A DNA stretch of 64,000 bases from Cristatella mucedo (GCA_009760855.2 WPIO01000036.1:26001-90000); one strand, 5' to 3'; counted from the stretch's first letter, positions 26,289-39,745 are shown. The notes: generated from the sequence alone by a model not told the origin. Program-made: numbers and translations.

Positions 26289-29200
26289 ATGACGACAGTG
26301 GAAGAGCTTTACAAATATTATGAAATTTTAACGGATTCGAAAGATAAAGCCAGTACGGTTAGTTCATTTTTGCGTGACTGGCTGCACTTGAGGAGAACTT
26401 GGTGTTGGCCATTGTTCTGCGCTGCCGGCGCTAGGTTCGCCTCGTCTCGGTAACCGATCTTTGGTCGTCGTCGTCACCTGTTGGATAGCATTGACGATGA
26501 AGCGCCTGCCTATAAGCTTTATTGCTGTTAAAGGCTGGTTATTACTGAAGCCTTTCGTGGGCCGCGAGAGCCCATTTAAAGCTATCGGTCACCGCATTTC
26601 GCACTGTCCGTTGCCGTCGTTAAATTGTAATGTAATGTACAGCAGTCGATGGGACTTGACTGCGCCTCTAGATGGCCTGCAGCAAACAATGCTTCAGCCT
26701 GTGTGAGTAGTCATCGACTGTCATCATTGCGTTCGTCGTTTTTCCGTAGCACGAGAAAGAATACCTTGTCATTTTGGAAGCAGTTAAAGGCGGTCCGAGC
26801 GAGAAGCGCCTCGCGTCTCAGCTGATCACCAGGTTTTTTAAATACTTCCCTCATTTGGCTGCCAAGGCAATTAACTCTCAACTGGATCTATGCGAAGACG
26901 AGGATGTAACGGTGAGTTGTGTGCAGCTGGCACGCATTGCGTTATCGGCTGGCGATTTGCTTTAGAACGAAGTCGCTCGTATAGCTATGGATGAGTACGC
27001 TAAGGGAAAGTCAACGTCATTTCATAAACAGCATCGTTGTCGTGGTTTTTAAGAGTAGGATAAAGGTTGTGTGTGGTCACGAATGATTGAATACATTCTA
27101 CATCCAATCTTTATTATTAAGATGTTAATTGATACTTCTTGCATGCTACATATGCAATGTGGGTGTGGAAAATGTAAGTACAGTTGACTACGCTGATAAA
27201 AAAACGCTCGGGTCGGCAAGTGACCATTCTTATAGGTGAAGTGAGACTGTAGCTAGAGCAAATCTGGGATTACGGAACTGCTGTTCCTCTCAGTGGAATA
27301 TTCCTATATCCGATATTCTTATACGCAGAGTTGACTGTTTTGTGCGTTTTGGTATGTATGAATGTCCAGTTCTGTGGCGAGTTACACCATTTTTGGTGTT
27401 GGACCGATTAGGACTTTTGCGTCACACATCGGAAGCAAACTTGCAACTCACAGTAATGGCAATGCTCATCCTATTGGGGATAGAAAGCGACTTCAGGGAT
27501 TCGCGGATTTAGGAGTGCTGTGTGTGATTCAGTCGTTGATGATTATTTGTGTTTTTGGTTTGTAAGCCTTTTTTCTACCAGTAGAATCTGTGAACTGACT
27601 TCATCTTCATGCTGCCAGCAATGTTTTAGGTGCACCCTCAGTACATAATCTTAACAGTGCAATTTGTATGTAGTAATTTCAGATGGCATATTCCACAGAT
27701 ATTGTAGTTCTCTTTCGAAGGACCTCGACCTAGCTGCCGAGCTGCGATTTCAATACATAGCTGTATTGGTACCATCCACTTTTGTGCAAGTCCCATTAAA
27801 TGCCAATCCAACATAAAACTCGGAAGCTAGGCTTGTTTCTCATGAGTGGCGCAGTTGCCACTTCTCACAGACATGCACTGGCTCCCAATCAAGCAGCACA
27901 TTGACCTCATGGTTCGGCCACTCGCTTAAAAAATACCAGCTGATTTAACAGCATCTTTTGTATAGCGACAGAATAGCCTTTACGGCTATCACCACCTCTT
28001 GCAGTGGCATTAAAGGATAGCCCACTGCAGGATTCGAACCCACGACTTCGGGACCAAGGTCATGAAAAGCAATCGCCTTACCGATTGTGCCATCACAGCT
28101 TTTATGTCCATTCATTCTCTGGCTCCAGCCTACCTATCAGAACTACTCCCCCACCAGGCTAAGTATCGTGCTACTTGCTTTTCTTACTCAAATCATTTAG
28201 CTATACCTTGTACGACCCACAAATTCTTTGGAGGCTGCTTTTAGTTCGTATGCTACCTAAGCCTGAAACCTACTCCTGACTGACGGGTTCGACATTTCCT
28301 GACTAGACATTAAAAAAAAGCTTAGAATGCAATTGTTTATCTTAGCATTTAGTGGGTCCTTATGATTTGTTCTTTTTGTGTTTGTGTGCTGACACTGTGC
28401 ATGCCACCACTAACCACTTTTTACATATTGACACTGTGGGTTTGCCCTCTTACCATTTTATGCTTGTTGACATTATGTAAGTTACTGCTAATCATATGAT
28501 CATGCTTCATATATAGCATAATAAAGTGCCTAGAAAGAGATTGATAATAATAACGCACTTGAAAAAGCGCCCTCAGAGAACTCAATCTCTTTCTAGGCGC
28601 TTTACATTTGCTGCAAAGGGAAACGCGATTGAATGGTGAGTAATATCATGCTTGATAAACAATATGAATAACATGGTTAGGGGTGACATGCACAGGGTAA
28701 GCATGCAAGTGTGGTTAGTGGCAGCATGCACAGTGTCAGCACGCACAAGCACATGAATGACGAATAACAGTGACCCAGTAAATGCTGTCCTAAATAGGTG
28801 TTTTTAAGTTCTTTTTAAATGTGGTCAAGTCAGGGGATGTTGCGACGCAAGTCGGGAGTGAGTTCCAGGGTTTGGGAGTATACGAACTAAATGCACGGTC
28901 TCCATAGTATTTGAGGTTTGTACGAGATATTGGTAAACTGTTGGATTCCGAAAAGCGAATGGTACTATGCTTGGACTGGTGGGGGAGTAGATCTGAGAGA
29001 TAGGCTGTAGCCGTAGAATGCAGTGACCTAAAAGTGAGCGACAAAACCTTGAAGTCGATCCGTTGCTGCACTGGTAGCTAGTGCAGGTCGGCGAGAAGTG
29101 GAGTAATGTGGCAACTGCGAAGCTCACGACAGACAAGCCTAGCTGCAGAGTTTTGCACCTGATTGCACATACCGGTAGGCCAACAAGCAATGAGTTACAG

Positions 29201-32200
29201 AAGTCGACGGATGTGACAAATGCATGGACCAACTTAGACATGGTATCCTTATCTAAACAAGCCCGAATTTTAGCAATGTTATGTATCTGAAAGTAGGCAG
29301 ACTTGATTGTGGAGCTGATGTAGTCGTCTAACGAGGTCACTTTGGAACATGACACCTAGATTTCGAACTGATTCAACAGGAGATATGCTGGCAGAGCCAA
29401 TTTTGAGCGGCAGCCTTTCCAATTTCTGAATCAAATGGTTTGCCCATAGCTTAAATTCTCCGAGGGCACTATGTAAATCTATTGTTATTATTATTATTCT
29501 TATTATTTCTTGTGCTCGTCATTGCATTTGTGAACATTCTCAATGCAACTGATGCTTGTGATACATGAAGCCATATTTTTCCTTTGCCGTCACTGTGTGA
29601 AAGCCATGTTCTCTATGTCCAAGTCTGTGTCTGTGTACATGTACTTTCGATAATGACAACAAAGCAACGTGTCACCTTGTTACTTTCACTGTCTCATCTA
29701 GATTCGCAAGCAGGCCATTAGAGATCTGCCACTTTTGTGTAAGGACAGTCCCGAGAACTTGCCACGGATAGCCGACGTGCTGGCACAGCTGTTGCAGACC
29801 GAGGATGCCGGAGAGCTCAACCTAGTCCAGACGTCACTTCTCTCTCTTATTAGGAAGGACGTTAAAGGTGTGAGGATAGCTTTTTAGCATATCGGCTTGC
29901 CTGGGCTGCTCCAAAATATAGTTTGATATGCATCGTGTCTCGTTTTGTTCCAGGTGGACTTCAAGGATTATTCACTCAGATTGAGAGTGGTGAAGACGTT
30001 GTCAGGGAGAGAGCCATTAAATTTCTTGCTGCCAAGCTGAAAGTGCTATCTGAAGAAGTCATTACCAAGCAAATTGAAGACTACATTATTGAGCAGACAA
30101 AAAAGGTGATAATTTTCTTTTTGACAGATTAAATTTACATGTCCACGCACAGCCTAGCGATGATCTTTGATATGTACCTAGAAAATCATGCCTGCAATTG
30201 AAGTTTTCCGTACACTTCGATTAGAAGTGCAGTGCTTTGCTCGCTCCGATATATGAAGTAATTTTTCTGGAGTCGCCTTGAAGTGTAGCGGTTTCTTGGC
30301 CTGTCGGACACATTTTTCCTGGTCCTCTTTATGTATCTTCGAGCTGCCAGCTGGGCGCTGGTGTGTTTATGCATGCATGTGTGTGTGCGCGTGCGCGTGT
30401 GTGAACCCGCAAGTGCGGAAGAAGTTACTTGTGTGATGAGATTTTGCAATGGCCACTGAAGCGCTTTGCTATTTATTCTGTGCTACTGCTGTGCTTGTGC
30501 TTGTCTGCAGTTGCTCTGACACGACCGCTTGGACGTTTTTGTGTCGTCCTTCCAGGTTCTTAAGGATGTCACTGGTGATGAGTTCATGATTTTCGTTAGC
30601 ATACTATCCGGTCTCAAAACCATGGCCACAGTCCAAGGTCGCCAGCAGCTGGTCGAGGTCATCACGGAGCAGGCTGGCCTCGGCGAGCCTTTCGAGGTGC
30701 GGCGCCGCCGTCGTACGCTACGCTTTGACTTTCTTTCTGCTCCGAGCTCGCTGTCTTTTAACTGCCAGCATGGATCCTTCCGTGTTCCAGGGCACCAATT
30801 CCGACAGCGTGGACAGGCTGGTCCAGTGCTGCAAGCAAGCCGCCACGCTCTTCTCGGTAAGTCTTTTGTGGCACCCGTGGCCGATGCCGAGCATGTAATG
30901 ATGTTACTGTCTGCCTGCTAATCCCGATTCTGAGCCTGAGAGTAAGTCGGTCGTGGGGGATATAGCGGGCATACTAGGTACTCGCGGCGGGGCATACTAA
31001 GTACTTGCGTTCAGCAGTGCTGTCCCTCCACGAGCCCTCTGCCCAGGGATCCTCTTAGCTACTGGCGCGTGCTTGCAACCAACCGGTGCTCGGAAATCGG
31101 TTGCATAGCGCTAGGCCGCCGCTGGCCTGTGCCATCGTGGTCGCCGGACCTCAGCCAGTCCCTGCCCCCTCTGCGCTCGATCGTTTGTCCCCAGGCTCAG
31201 CCTTCGAGTGTGTGACAAACTTTATCGCCGTGTGCAGGAATGTGCTTGTAGCTCGACTTTCTTCCCGTGGGAAGAGGCTTGGCCCCAGAAGCATGTTTCT
31301 CGGGTTTGACTCTTAAGTCTAGGTGAAAAGCCCCAAAAACTAGTAGAAATCCGGTTGTTGAAGGCTATCTGTGCACAAGTGCTTGCATCAGATGCAAATG
31401 CAGGAGAAGCTTAGGCGCTGGCTGGAATCTTGAGAAGCTAAGAGACTGACTTCTATCGGAGCAAGTTGAGATTGTTTTAGTTTTGTGGAGCGGAGCTCTG
31501 GGCCTTAGCTGCTGTAGAATTGAGGTTTGGCTCCATGTGAGACCGAGGACATTTGCCCTTTCTTTACCAAAGGTAGCTCCAGCTAAGGCCATTGGGACTG
31601 TGCAAGCTCGGATGCTCGGATCGGCACTGTTCTTTTTCTCCTGTAAAAGCACTGGCACCCCCACCTACTCCTGTGCATGTGTGCGTGCATGGGCACACTG
31701 AATGAGGCAACAGGCTGTTGAAGTGATAAATAAATTTAATGACTCGTGGCCCTGGTTTGTCATCCTTAGATGTGTGTGTGTGTGTGTGTGTGTGCGCGTG
31801 TGTGTGTGCGCGCGCACATGCATGCGTGTTCGCCTGCACATGCTTAAGATGCTTAAGTGGGCTGGCCTAACTGCCGATCAATCCTTTTTGTTTCAGAGGA
31901 ATGTTCATTCCACGAAGTTTGTGGCCTATTTTTGCGACAGTGTCCTGCCATCGCTGGACAAGGTGACTGATTCTACCACCGCAGCAACAGACGCAGGCGC
32001 TGCCGGAGGCGATCCTGCCGCCGGTGCCACGGTGGCTGCTACCTTGGGCGTGGCCACCAGAGGTGTTCGCCTCGAGCTAGTCAAGCTGCTTGCAGATATC
32101 GTGCCCTTCAGTCCGAATCTGGACGAGCTGCCCCGTCGTGTCGAGGCCGTCTACAATTGCCTTCTGGTAAGCGAGCTCGTCAGCCGCAACTCTGTGCCTG

Positions 32201-32223
32201 TCGCTGGGAGCTTTTTGTGCTGG

Positions 32224-32294
<71 letters not shown>

Positions 32295-35200
32295 TGCGTG
32301 CGTGTGTGCACTTGCGTCAGTGCATGCCCTACTGGTGACACTGTGGAACGATGCTGTCATTCCTTCAGAACTTCATGCCACTGCCGCCAGCGGCTGAGAC
32401 CAGTAATGGGGAGAGTGGCGGCGTGCTAGCAGAGCCGAAGCTTCAGTTCTCTATTGTCGAGTGCCTGCTGCATGTCTTTCATCAAATGGCAAGACGGCAC
32501 CAGGACTTCCTTTCAGCAGAGGTAAACTCGGAGAGACTAAAAGACTTCAAACTGAGGTGAGCTTCCCGCAGCACGTGACGAAACTCGCCGATCGACAAGA
32601 CTTACCAGCGCTGACGGTGGCATCGTCGCCTAGGCTTTGTGGCGTGATGTTTGTGAGCTTGTGCTCGCCCATGCTTTTGTATATTCGCTTGGTCGTGTCG
32701 GCCGATGTTGATGGCCTGCTTGAGCTTTACTGTGTGTCTATCGTGTCTGCCTGGTTGTTTAGGCTTCAGTACTTTGCTCGAGGCGTCCAAGTTTATATGA
32801 AGCAGTTACGACTCGCATTGCAAGGCAAAGTGGGTGATGCCCTGAAGACAGAAGAGGTTAGTGGTGTGAATGCTATGCACTTTTGTGGCTGTACGTAATG
32901 TGCTCAGCTTTTTGCAGCATGTCTGGTTTCTGTTATCCCAATTAGTCTCATCCAATTGTTTAGGATCAGTTGACTACCTTTGCAATGCCTTTGTCATTAG
33001 TTGGCAGTTGGTTAGTTTGGTATTAGTTAGCAGATGACCTTGCTCTGCCGGTAGGTAATCTTATCATATGACTTTGTAGCTGACGGGGATGTGTTGGCTT
33101 TTTACTGGGGTGCTACGCCACTTCTCAGAAGTCTTGTTCCACCTCAAAGCAAAATAATGAATCGGTCATGCAGGAACCAGAGGTCCGAGCTCGTGTTAAA
33201 TTGTGACTGCCACCGCGCTGTCCATCGTAGCGCATTGCGCTCCTTTTGAAACTGGGAAAACCGTGCACCTGCTGCAGAAATTGGGCATTTAAAAGCTGCA
33301 CGTCTGAGGAATGACAAGTTGACAAATGTTTTAGCTGTTTCCCCCACGCCTCGAGCTCTCCCCTGTGATGGTGCAATCGCTGTGTGCCTAAAGGGAGGAT
33401 TTTTTCCCTGCACTCTTACCGCAACCGACCTCAGATTACTTAAGGAAGTCGATCCGTTGGAACCACTTTCTCACCTGGAGGTGCTGGCTATTTCGCAGCG
33501 CAAGGCAGCGCTCCTCGAGCAGTGGAGTTACAAGTTGCCATTCGTGACATGGATGACGTGACACGACACGGCCATGAGCTTAGAAGCAGTGCCCCAGAGA
33601 CCTGTTGCGAGCATGCCATGTTCAGCGTGGATGCCGGTGGGCACTGCAGCACTACCGGACCACGGCTGATGGCCCAGGTCGAGTTTTATCGACTGGCGAG
33701 TTCAAATTTATTCTTTTCACTATATACAACTAAAAAATAATAATGCTGGTAAGTAGGTGAAAAGATTAGACTGGTAATGTAATGTATCTCCATCTGAAAC
33801 TCCACAAAGCCGTAAAGACTATGTGGGTGTTACGGAAAAGAGTTTTGTATAGCATACTCACAGCCTAAGCGGCTTTCGGTACGCATTCGGTAGCCAATAG
33901 ACTTCATATCACACAACAAAGAGGTGGGAAGCAAGCATAGCAGAGTCACGAGAGCAGTTGAGGTAGTGAGTAGCAGCTCAAGAACCCTCAAAATAATGAG
34001 CCATATTCGGCAGTTGGAGAGTAGTTGTGTGAGAATTGTAAAGGCCAGGACCTGCAGAGCTCAAGCTTCTGTCGCCAACGGTCTTTAAGCGGGAATGGAA
34101 CAGCTAATTTATTGTCCACCATCCTACAGAGAGATTTGGTGTAGGTAGTGTCGTGATTTGGGATTACTTTGGCTGTTCAGATGTTAAGAGTTCAGCATGG
34201 TCTTAACATTCTAATGGACGAGCATTTGTACATTGGTCTGGTGCTAGAGAATAGAATCCAAGTGCTAGGGCCCTTCTGGGGAACATTTGTATTTGGCCGA
34301 AGGACAGTGCATTGCAATAATAGCCTTTATAACGATTTTTTGCTGGGTCAGTAGTCCAAGTCATAAGTTGGTCTGGTCTGTCGCTTGGTATAAATCGCTA
34401 TGGCCATCTTTACCATAAGTTGGAGCACTGACTGAGGGGGTCCAGTGGTGTCCTTGCTATAAATCCAGATGCGCTATTTAGCCGGCTCTAGTAACTTTAT
34501 GTTGATATTCTATCCGAAGTACTTAAGTGGTTAATAGTCTCTATACACTGCCACAAGAGAGTAATTGAGAACTGAAGTATGGGCGACCGAGCTCCCACGT
34601 GTGCTCTCTCTCTGGAATATTTTTATCAGTGAGATACATTCGATGTGAAATAATATATAGTTCCCATGAATCGTTTATGAGTTTCGTGCATATGCTATGT
34701 ATTAATGAGTTTCGTGTATATGCTATGTATTGAGTTTCGTGTATATGCTATGTTGAAAGACATCTGCTGGCAACCGGTGCGAGGCACCATAAATCCTGGC
34801 ACTTTTTAGGATATCAGGATTGATTGTGCACTGCTTGCAGGGCTATTGAGACGTTCCCAGGCTTATTTCAGTATTTTGTATGCTGTGATTTCTTGCTGCC
34901 ACCTATCGACTGGTTTGGCAACCGAGCGGCACTTGTCTGACTTCTTTTTATTATCGTACTGTAGAGATGTGCTTTAACCTATGTTCTAGAACAAGATCAA
35001 AGTTGCAGCGCTAAAGATTACATCAAACATTAATCAGATCATCAAGGATTTATTGCATGTGCCACCCAGCTACAAGGCGACAATAAATCTTTCATGGAAG
35101 CCCGAATCGGTAAGTGTTCTTAGGCCGAGAGAAAGAACACGAGAGCTATGGAAGTCATGAACTTGCATCGAATCACTAAGCTCGAGGTGTTATCATGTAC

Positions 35201-36545
35201 TCCAAAAAGTAAATCAAATGCTAGCAGCAAGGACTAATGAGAGCTATAATTGTAAAACAGTACCTGGAGGCCTCTTCTCTTGCAGGTGCACTTTTAGCAA
35301 TAGCAACCAAAAACTTCCGTGCCTCGACATATGCATTAACTAGCAAGTTACTTTGCAGTTTTTTGCAACCTGTAGATAGGAGTGTTGCTGCTGACCCATG
35401 GTGATTTTGTGACAATTAGTTTCTGTTGGCCTGTAATGTGAGTTTGTTTGACGTAAAGGCAGGTGAAGTATTTGGTATTCAAAAATATCCTATAATTAGG
35501 AAGTGGTTCTCTTTTCGTCGTGTGAGGTTTAGCTGCAAGTATTTACTGCTGCTGAAAGCGCTGAATACAGACATAGCAACCAGCCGGCCAGGCGCCCATG
35601 CTCGGCGATTGACTGGAGAGGTCCTCATAGTACAGTGCATATCCTTGCAATGTCATCGATTTCTAGGTCGACTCAGCAGTTCACTGAGAATATAAGCCGG
35701 GAAACTGGCCTGAAGTTTCTTGTATTCGTTGCATGGCTAGCAAGTTATTAAAAAAAAAACATCAGCTCTATTGGACTTAAGTCGGAAGCTGATTTGGCTA
35801 CGTCTTCTCTCTGCCGGCGGCATGTCCAATTACATGAGGGTTGAATTTTGGAGTGCTCGGGGTCGCTTTCTTGCAATAAGTCTACTACCTCTTGGCATCC
35901 CGGCTTCCTATATCTGTTTGATTAGTGAACCCATGCTGGTTCATACCCAAGTTTTGGCAATCGGGGTACGCGTGCTCGCAGTAAAATCTTCTTTTGCAGA
36001 CGTTGTCCACGTCAGATGTGAGCGCAGCATCCTCGGCCGGACAGCCGTAAGTGGGCTTTCATGCGTGTCATGACTAGTTTGGTGCAGTAGTGCAATAATC
36101 TCTGCCTGGCAGAAGGAGTTTTATATGTCCCCTGGGGCCTTTTTATGAGATATTGACCGTGTCGATTGATTTTTGGCAGTACTAAACGACCAGGAACTGC
36201 ACCTGCTACTGCCGGTCCAGCCGCAGCAAAGCAGGCCTTTAAAGGTGCTGCCTCGGTAGATAAGGAAGCCGGCGGACAAACGGCTCGTGGCGATCGACCC
36301 ATGTACTCTCCACCCACAGGAAAATACAGCGAAAAGGCCGGTGCATTTGCTGGAAGCAAACCTGGTAAGCGACGCTGATATGCCTGAATTTCTGTGACCT
36401 GGTTGCCCATACACCAACCGGGCGCCTGCAATTGCTTGCAGTGCTCATTGTTGCATCTGGTGCTTTTGCAGATGCGCAGAACTCACTTGGCAACGGTGCT
36501 GGACGAAGAGGTCGAGGACGTGGCTCGTGGCGCATCAAGTACTAG
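26289..36545 (+). CDS. API5: Apoptosis inhibitor 5 (API5/AAC-11), 13 exons, 577 aa
   Basis: Nuclear HEAT/ARM-repeat scaffold, known in vertebrates to oppose apoptosis and to bind partners such as Acinus and FGF2. Exons: 26289-26357, 26750-26911, 29702-29867, 29954-30105, 30556-30696, 30791-30856, 31897-32166, 32369-32556, 32763-32856, 34990-35109, 36000-36046, 36180-36364 and 36472-36545. All introns are GT-AG and all phases agree. MTTVEELYKYY, NSQLDLCEDEDV, VRERAIKFL, NVHSTKFVAYFC, EPKLQFSIVECLL and RLALQGKVGDALKTEE are family signatures. The zipper region is at 399-420 and an RG-rich C-terminus ends at 577. A roughly 30-residue Ala/Thr/Gly-rich insert in exon 7 explains most of the extra length over the human 524-residue form. 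Arg253 stands where human has the acetylated Lys251. Confidence 0.95.
27815..28545 (+). mobile_element. LINE interrupted by SINE-2, in API5 intron 2
   Basis: The RT-end sequence 27,815-27,937 resumes at 28,106 and runs to a worn 3' end near 28,545. 26,912-27,814 before it holds no recognised feature. Confidence 0.7.
27938..28105 (-). mobile_element. SINE-2 nested in a LINE
   Basis: Very similar to the copy at 16,955. It reads GCAGGATTCGAACCCACGAC (reverse B box) and TTGTATAGCGACAGAATAGC at its distal end. Confidence 0.8.
28546..29445 (-). mobile_element. CR1/L2-like LINE, longer copy, minus strand
   Basis: It extends further 5' than most copies, into a segment encoding SVRNLGVMF-type residues before the SSTIKSAYFQ block. 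Frameshifts occur near 29,070 and 29,320. It begins with the tail and GCGCCCTCAGAGAACTCAAT terminus and abuts the plus-oriented copy at 28,545 tail to tail. Confidence 0.85.
29446..29505 (+). mobile_element. LINE 3' terminus scrap
   Basis: A TTAAATTCTCCGAGGGCACT block and (ATT)n tail, about 200 bp before API5 exon 3. Confidence 0.55.
31771..31815. repeat. (GT)n microsatellite in API5 intron 6
   Basis: TG/CG dinucleotide run about 80 bp upstream of exon 7. The rest of intron 6 (30,857-31,896) holds nothing recognisable. Confidence 0.9.
32225..32303. repeat. (GT)n microsatellite filling much of API5 intron 7
   Basis: About 65-80 bp of GT repeat in a 202-bp intron, sense to the gene, so the pre-mRNA carries a long UG tract between the donor of exon 7 and the acceptor of exon 8. 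Confidence 0.95.
33775..34050. repeat. Dispersed repeat family C, copy 2
   Basis: Starts TAATGTAATGTATCTCCATC and continues through CTATGTGGGTGTTACGGAAA and GGCTTTCGGTACGCATTCGG. The copy at 58,265 is in the same orientation. It lies in API5 intron 9. 34,051-34,677 and 32,857-33,774 are otherwise unassigned intron. Confidence 0.75.
34678..34754. repeat. Short tandem repeat, three units
   Basis: Three copies of a 25-30 bp unit built on GAGTTTCGTGTATATGCTAT, in API5 intron 9. Confidence 0.9.
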
Positions 36546-37490
36546 GCGTTGATTTGTATATTTCCGATGACCGTTTTTCACCCAACGAGTGCAAACGATC
36601 ATTCTGTCATTCTTAGACAGGGTGGAGTATGTTGAGAGCTTGCTAGCTATGCGAACCGAAGAGGGACACACAAGTCACCCGAAGGCTGTGGCTGCCATTC
36701 GTTCTCCTTTCTCTCCACCCTCACTTTTCCCCGTAGTGCGCACTCCTATCGCCTCTCATCCCCTCTCTACCTGCTACCCACGAATTCCACGCCCGCCAAG
36801 ACTACCGACTATGACCAATAGTCTCGACCGTGTCTTTTGGACTGACCGACGACACGAGGGAGTAATACGAAGACTCTGCAGCTCGTGAAAATGGAGAACC
36901 TAAGTTGAAGAAATTGCGGTAAGTTCCAGGCAGTTGGAGATATTGACTAGTACGGCCAATTGCAATGTTGCTTGCTGACAGGCAAGAATATTGTTGAGCA
37001 TTCGTATAGTGAGCGAGCCGACTCTCGTGAATGAGTGCATAGGCCATCAGCTAACATTAGGGAGCAGAGTGCCAGGGCGCCGGACATTCCAGGTCGTTTG
37101 GTAATTTTACTGAGCAGGTGGTAGGTTCCAGGTCGTTCGTCTTTTTTGTACCTGAGGACATAAAGTGGTACAGCGCCGGAAGCATGAGACCATAGGTAGG
37201 CGTGCGTTGCAGTCGGCTTGCTTTTTGTCGGTATCCTCTCAGCTCAGCCATATTTGCTGCTTCAGTTCGTGGCCAGCTCTTTCTGGATCAGAGGTAAGTG
37301 TGATCGGCACACATCGTCACCGGCCCAACATGAAAGCTGTTTTTCTTTGCTCTTCTTTTCTCTCGCATGGCAGACACGGGCATTTCTTATACACTAGGTT
37401 CACCAACCGAGTTCACTTCTACCGTGGCTTTCCCTCTTCGGGTTGTATCTCGTTTATTGTCTGTAAATAAACGTTTAGCTTGATTGCACA
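36546..37490 (+). other. Probable API5 3' UTR with AATAAA signal
   Basis: From the API5 stop to a canonical AATAAA at 37,466-37,471, followed by a T/GT-rich stretch (TTGCACATGGTTTTGGTATC) suited to a downstream element. No other gene fits the stretch. The exact cleavage site is not known. Confidence 0.5.
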
Positions 37491-38734
37491 TGGTTTTGGT
37501 ATCAAATCTGTTGACTGTGTCCGTGATTTTGATTTGCTGCTTTGATTTTTCATTACGTTGTTTGTGGCTTAGCCGTTGTAATTACTCAAAGCATTGCTTA
37601 GCACTACAGAGATTGTTTGTCGTGGGGCTGTGGTTAGCCTAGAGGAACGTCTGATTGTTTGGGATTTCGATGCCTGGATGTGGTCTTTTGAAAAACTAAT
37701 AGCAGAGAACAATGGAAAAGAGGATGAAAGTACCGGGGCAGTTACGAAGTCTTGAGACTAATCGTGTAGATAAATTTTCTCATTCGCACTTCAGCGCCAT
37801 GCTGTACCCGACATTGAATAGAGAGCGTTTAATAAAAATGACCTATTTGTAGGAAGCGAATGCCAAAGATTAGAACCTATCCAGAAATTATTTGGCCAAA
37901 GTTAAAATTATTGGCAGCTTCTGCGTGCAGACAAATATATATGACGATACTTATTGCATCTTCCGAAAGTCCCAAGTTCTACTGACCTGGTGTAAGTATT
38001 TTCATTTGTAACTGCACAAAGCCTATTTTGCGAGAGAGGTAGCTGCATTACACTCAGCCAATAGGCGTTTTGCATGCAATCCATAGCCAACATACTTGAA
38101 CGAAGGCGAGAAAGTAAAAAGCAAAGCAGAATTTTTTACAAGGGTAGCAGTAGCAAAGTGATATTAGTAATATGGTTGTATTAATAGTAATATTAGGCAA
38201 CATTAGAATAACACCTTGAATTTATCTAAATGAAGGATGTCGTAGGAATGAGTACTAAGCCTGAGAGCGCTAGACTATCGTGTCACAACTGCATGTACCG
38301 AGATCTCGCTACGGTAGGCCTCTGAAAATGGCCAATTCTGTTTCTGGCCTGTGATCTCCACTCCGATGAGTAATGTATCGACACTGACCTCTCTCCTGAA
38401 GTATGTCAAATGCTGCCGAGAAAATTAGGACAAATAGCAAGAGGTCACAGCCTGCCTGATCAGTTTTGTCCAGAGAGTCGTTGTAAACCTGAATAAGCAA
38501 TTGCTGTGGATTGATTATCTCAAACTCTCGATTGAAACTTGCTAGTAAAATCTGATGAATTCGTGTAATCGTTTAGCTGCTGGGCAACCACTAAGTGTCT
38601 TAGATAAGAATGGTAAAAAGGAGACAGGACACAATTTCTCAAGGTTCTCTTGCGTTCTTAAGTTTTCGTGGTCGGCTTCCTAAAGAGTGACTGGCTAAAA
38701 GTGTTTTCAGCCGGCCAGGTGGGGATTTCTCTGG
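37491..38734. other. No gene seen
   Basis: Intergenic DNA between API5 and the minus-strand receptor gene. Only short unconvincing frames occur on either strand, and no known repeat was recognised. Confidence 0.5.
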
Positions 38735-38880
38735 TAATATAATTAATTTGTATACAGCGCTGTAAGAGCACTATCTCTGTTCAGGCGCTTCAAATATGCC
38801 ACTGGGCTCCAGCCCACGACCTCGAGTCGTCTAATACATCCACCTAGGTCATGGCGAGCAGGTAACCGGGGACATATTTT
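38735..38880 (-). mobile_element. SINE-1, diverged copy
   Basis: Tail first (AATTTGTATACAGCGCTG), then GGGCTCCAGCCCACGACCTC (B-box region). The head is worn. 38,881-39,600 beyond it contains a 76-codon open frame without recognisable similarity and nothing else. Confidence 0.65.
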
Positions 38881-39600
38881 TGCAACGGTAAGCATCAACA
38901 TGTCAATGCACCTCAAGAGATGAAATGTTGGGACTGGGTCCAGAGGACTGGTGGACTTATTAGCCAGGGAGACACATTTAGCAATTAGTTCAAAATCGAG
39001 GGAAGAGCCGAGCGATGTGGCGTTACATGCCCATAATTATAGCAGTGGGGAGGAAGTGGAGTCTGTAAACCGTTCTCTCTTACCCAACAAAGAATTCGGA
39101 GAAACGCACTACAAGTATTGGGGTCACCGCGCAGAATACAGCATATGTGCAGTTCAGAAGATGCTTGATAGTGGAGAGTAACACTTCTGGCTTACTGGTC
39201 TGCTATTTGGCTATTTCTCTATCAAACTCGGACTTATCACGTATAATTGTGGATGCCAAAACAAATACATTCCAGTGAGTATGAAATCCGAGTAGACGTG
39301 ATAACCGATGTCTTGAGTCTGAACCACTTTGCTGCCTAGATGCTTTTCAGCATGAGACTGAAAACACCTAGTCATGAAACGTGGTAAAGCTCCGTCCAAA
39401 CAGGGAAACGCTCGCAGTCGAGTCGCCTGCGGCCTTGACTCGAGTTCGAAGTAGCCCCGAATTAGCCATATCTACTACGTTCAGACTGTTTGAGGTCGGA
39501 TGCTCTGAATTTACTCTTCGTATACTGTAATCTTGGCTCGGCAAAACTCCTCTTCAATACTCCTGCATTCATCCCTGGGGCAGCTGTCTATTTTTAGCCG

Positions 39601-39607
39601 TTCTCTC

Positions 39608-39667
<60 letters not shown>

Positions 39668-39689
39668 GCTCTGTCTGTCTGTCTCCCTC

Positions 39690-39745
<56 letters not shown>

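Noticed and set aside
38951-39181. 76-codon plus-strand frame with non-repetitive composition
   Set aside because: It starts with TTG, has no ATG near the start, no flanking splice signals I trust and no similarity I recognise.
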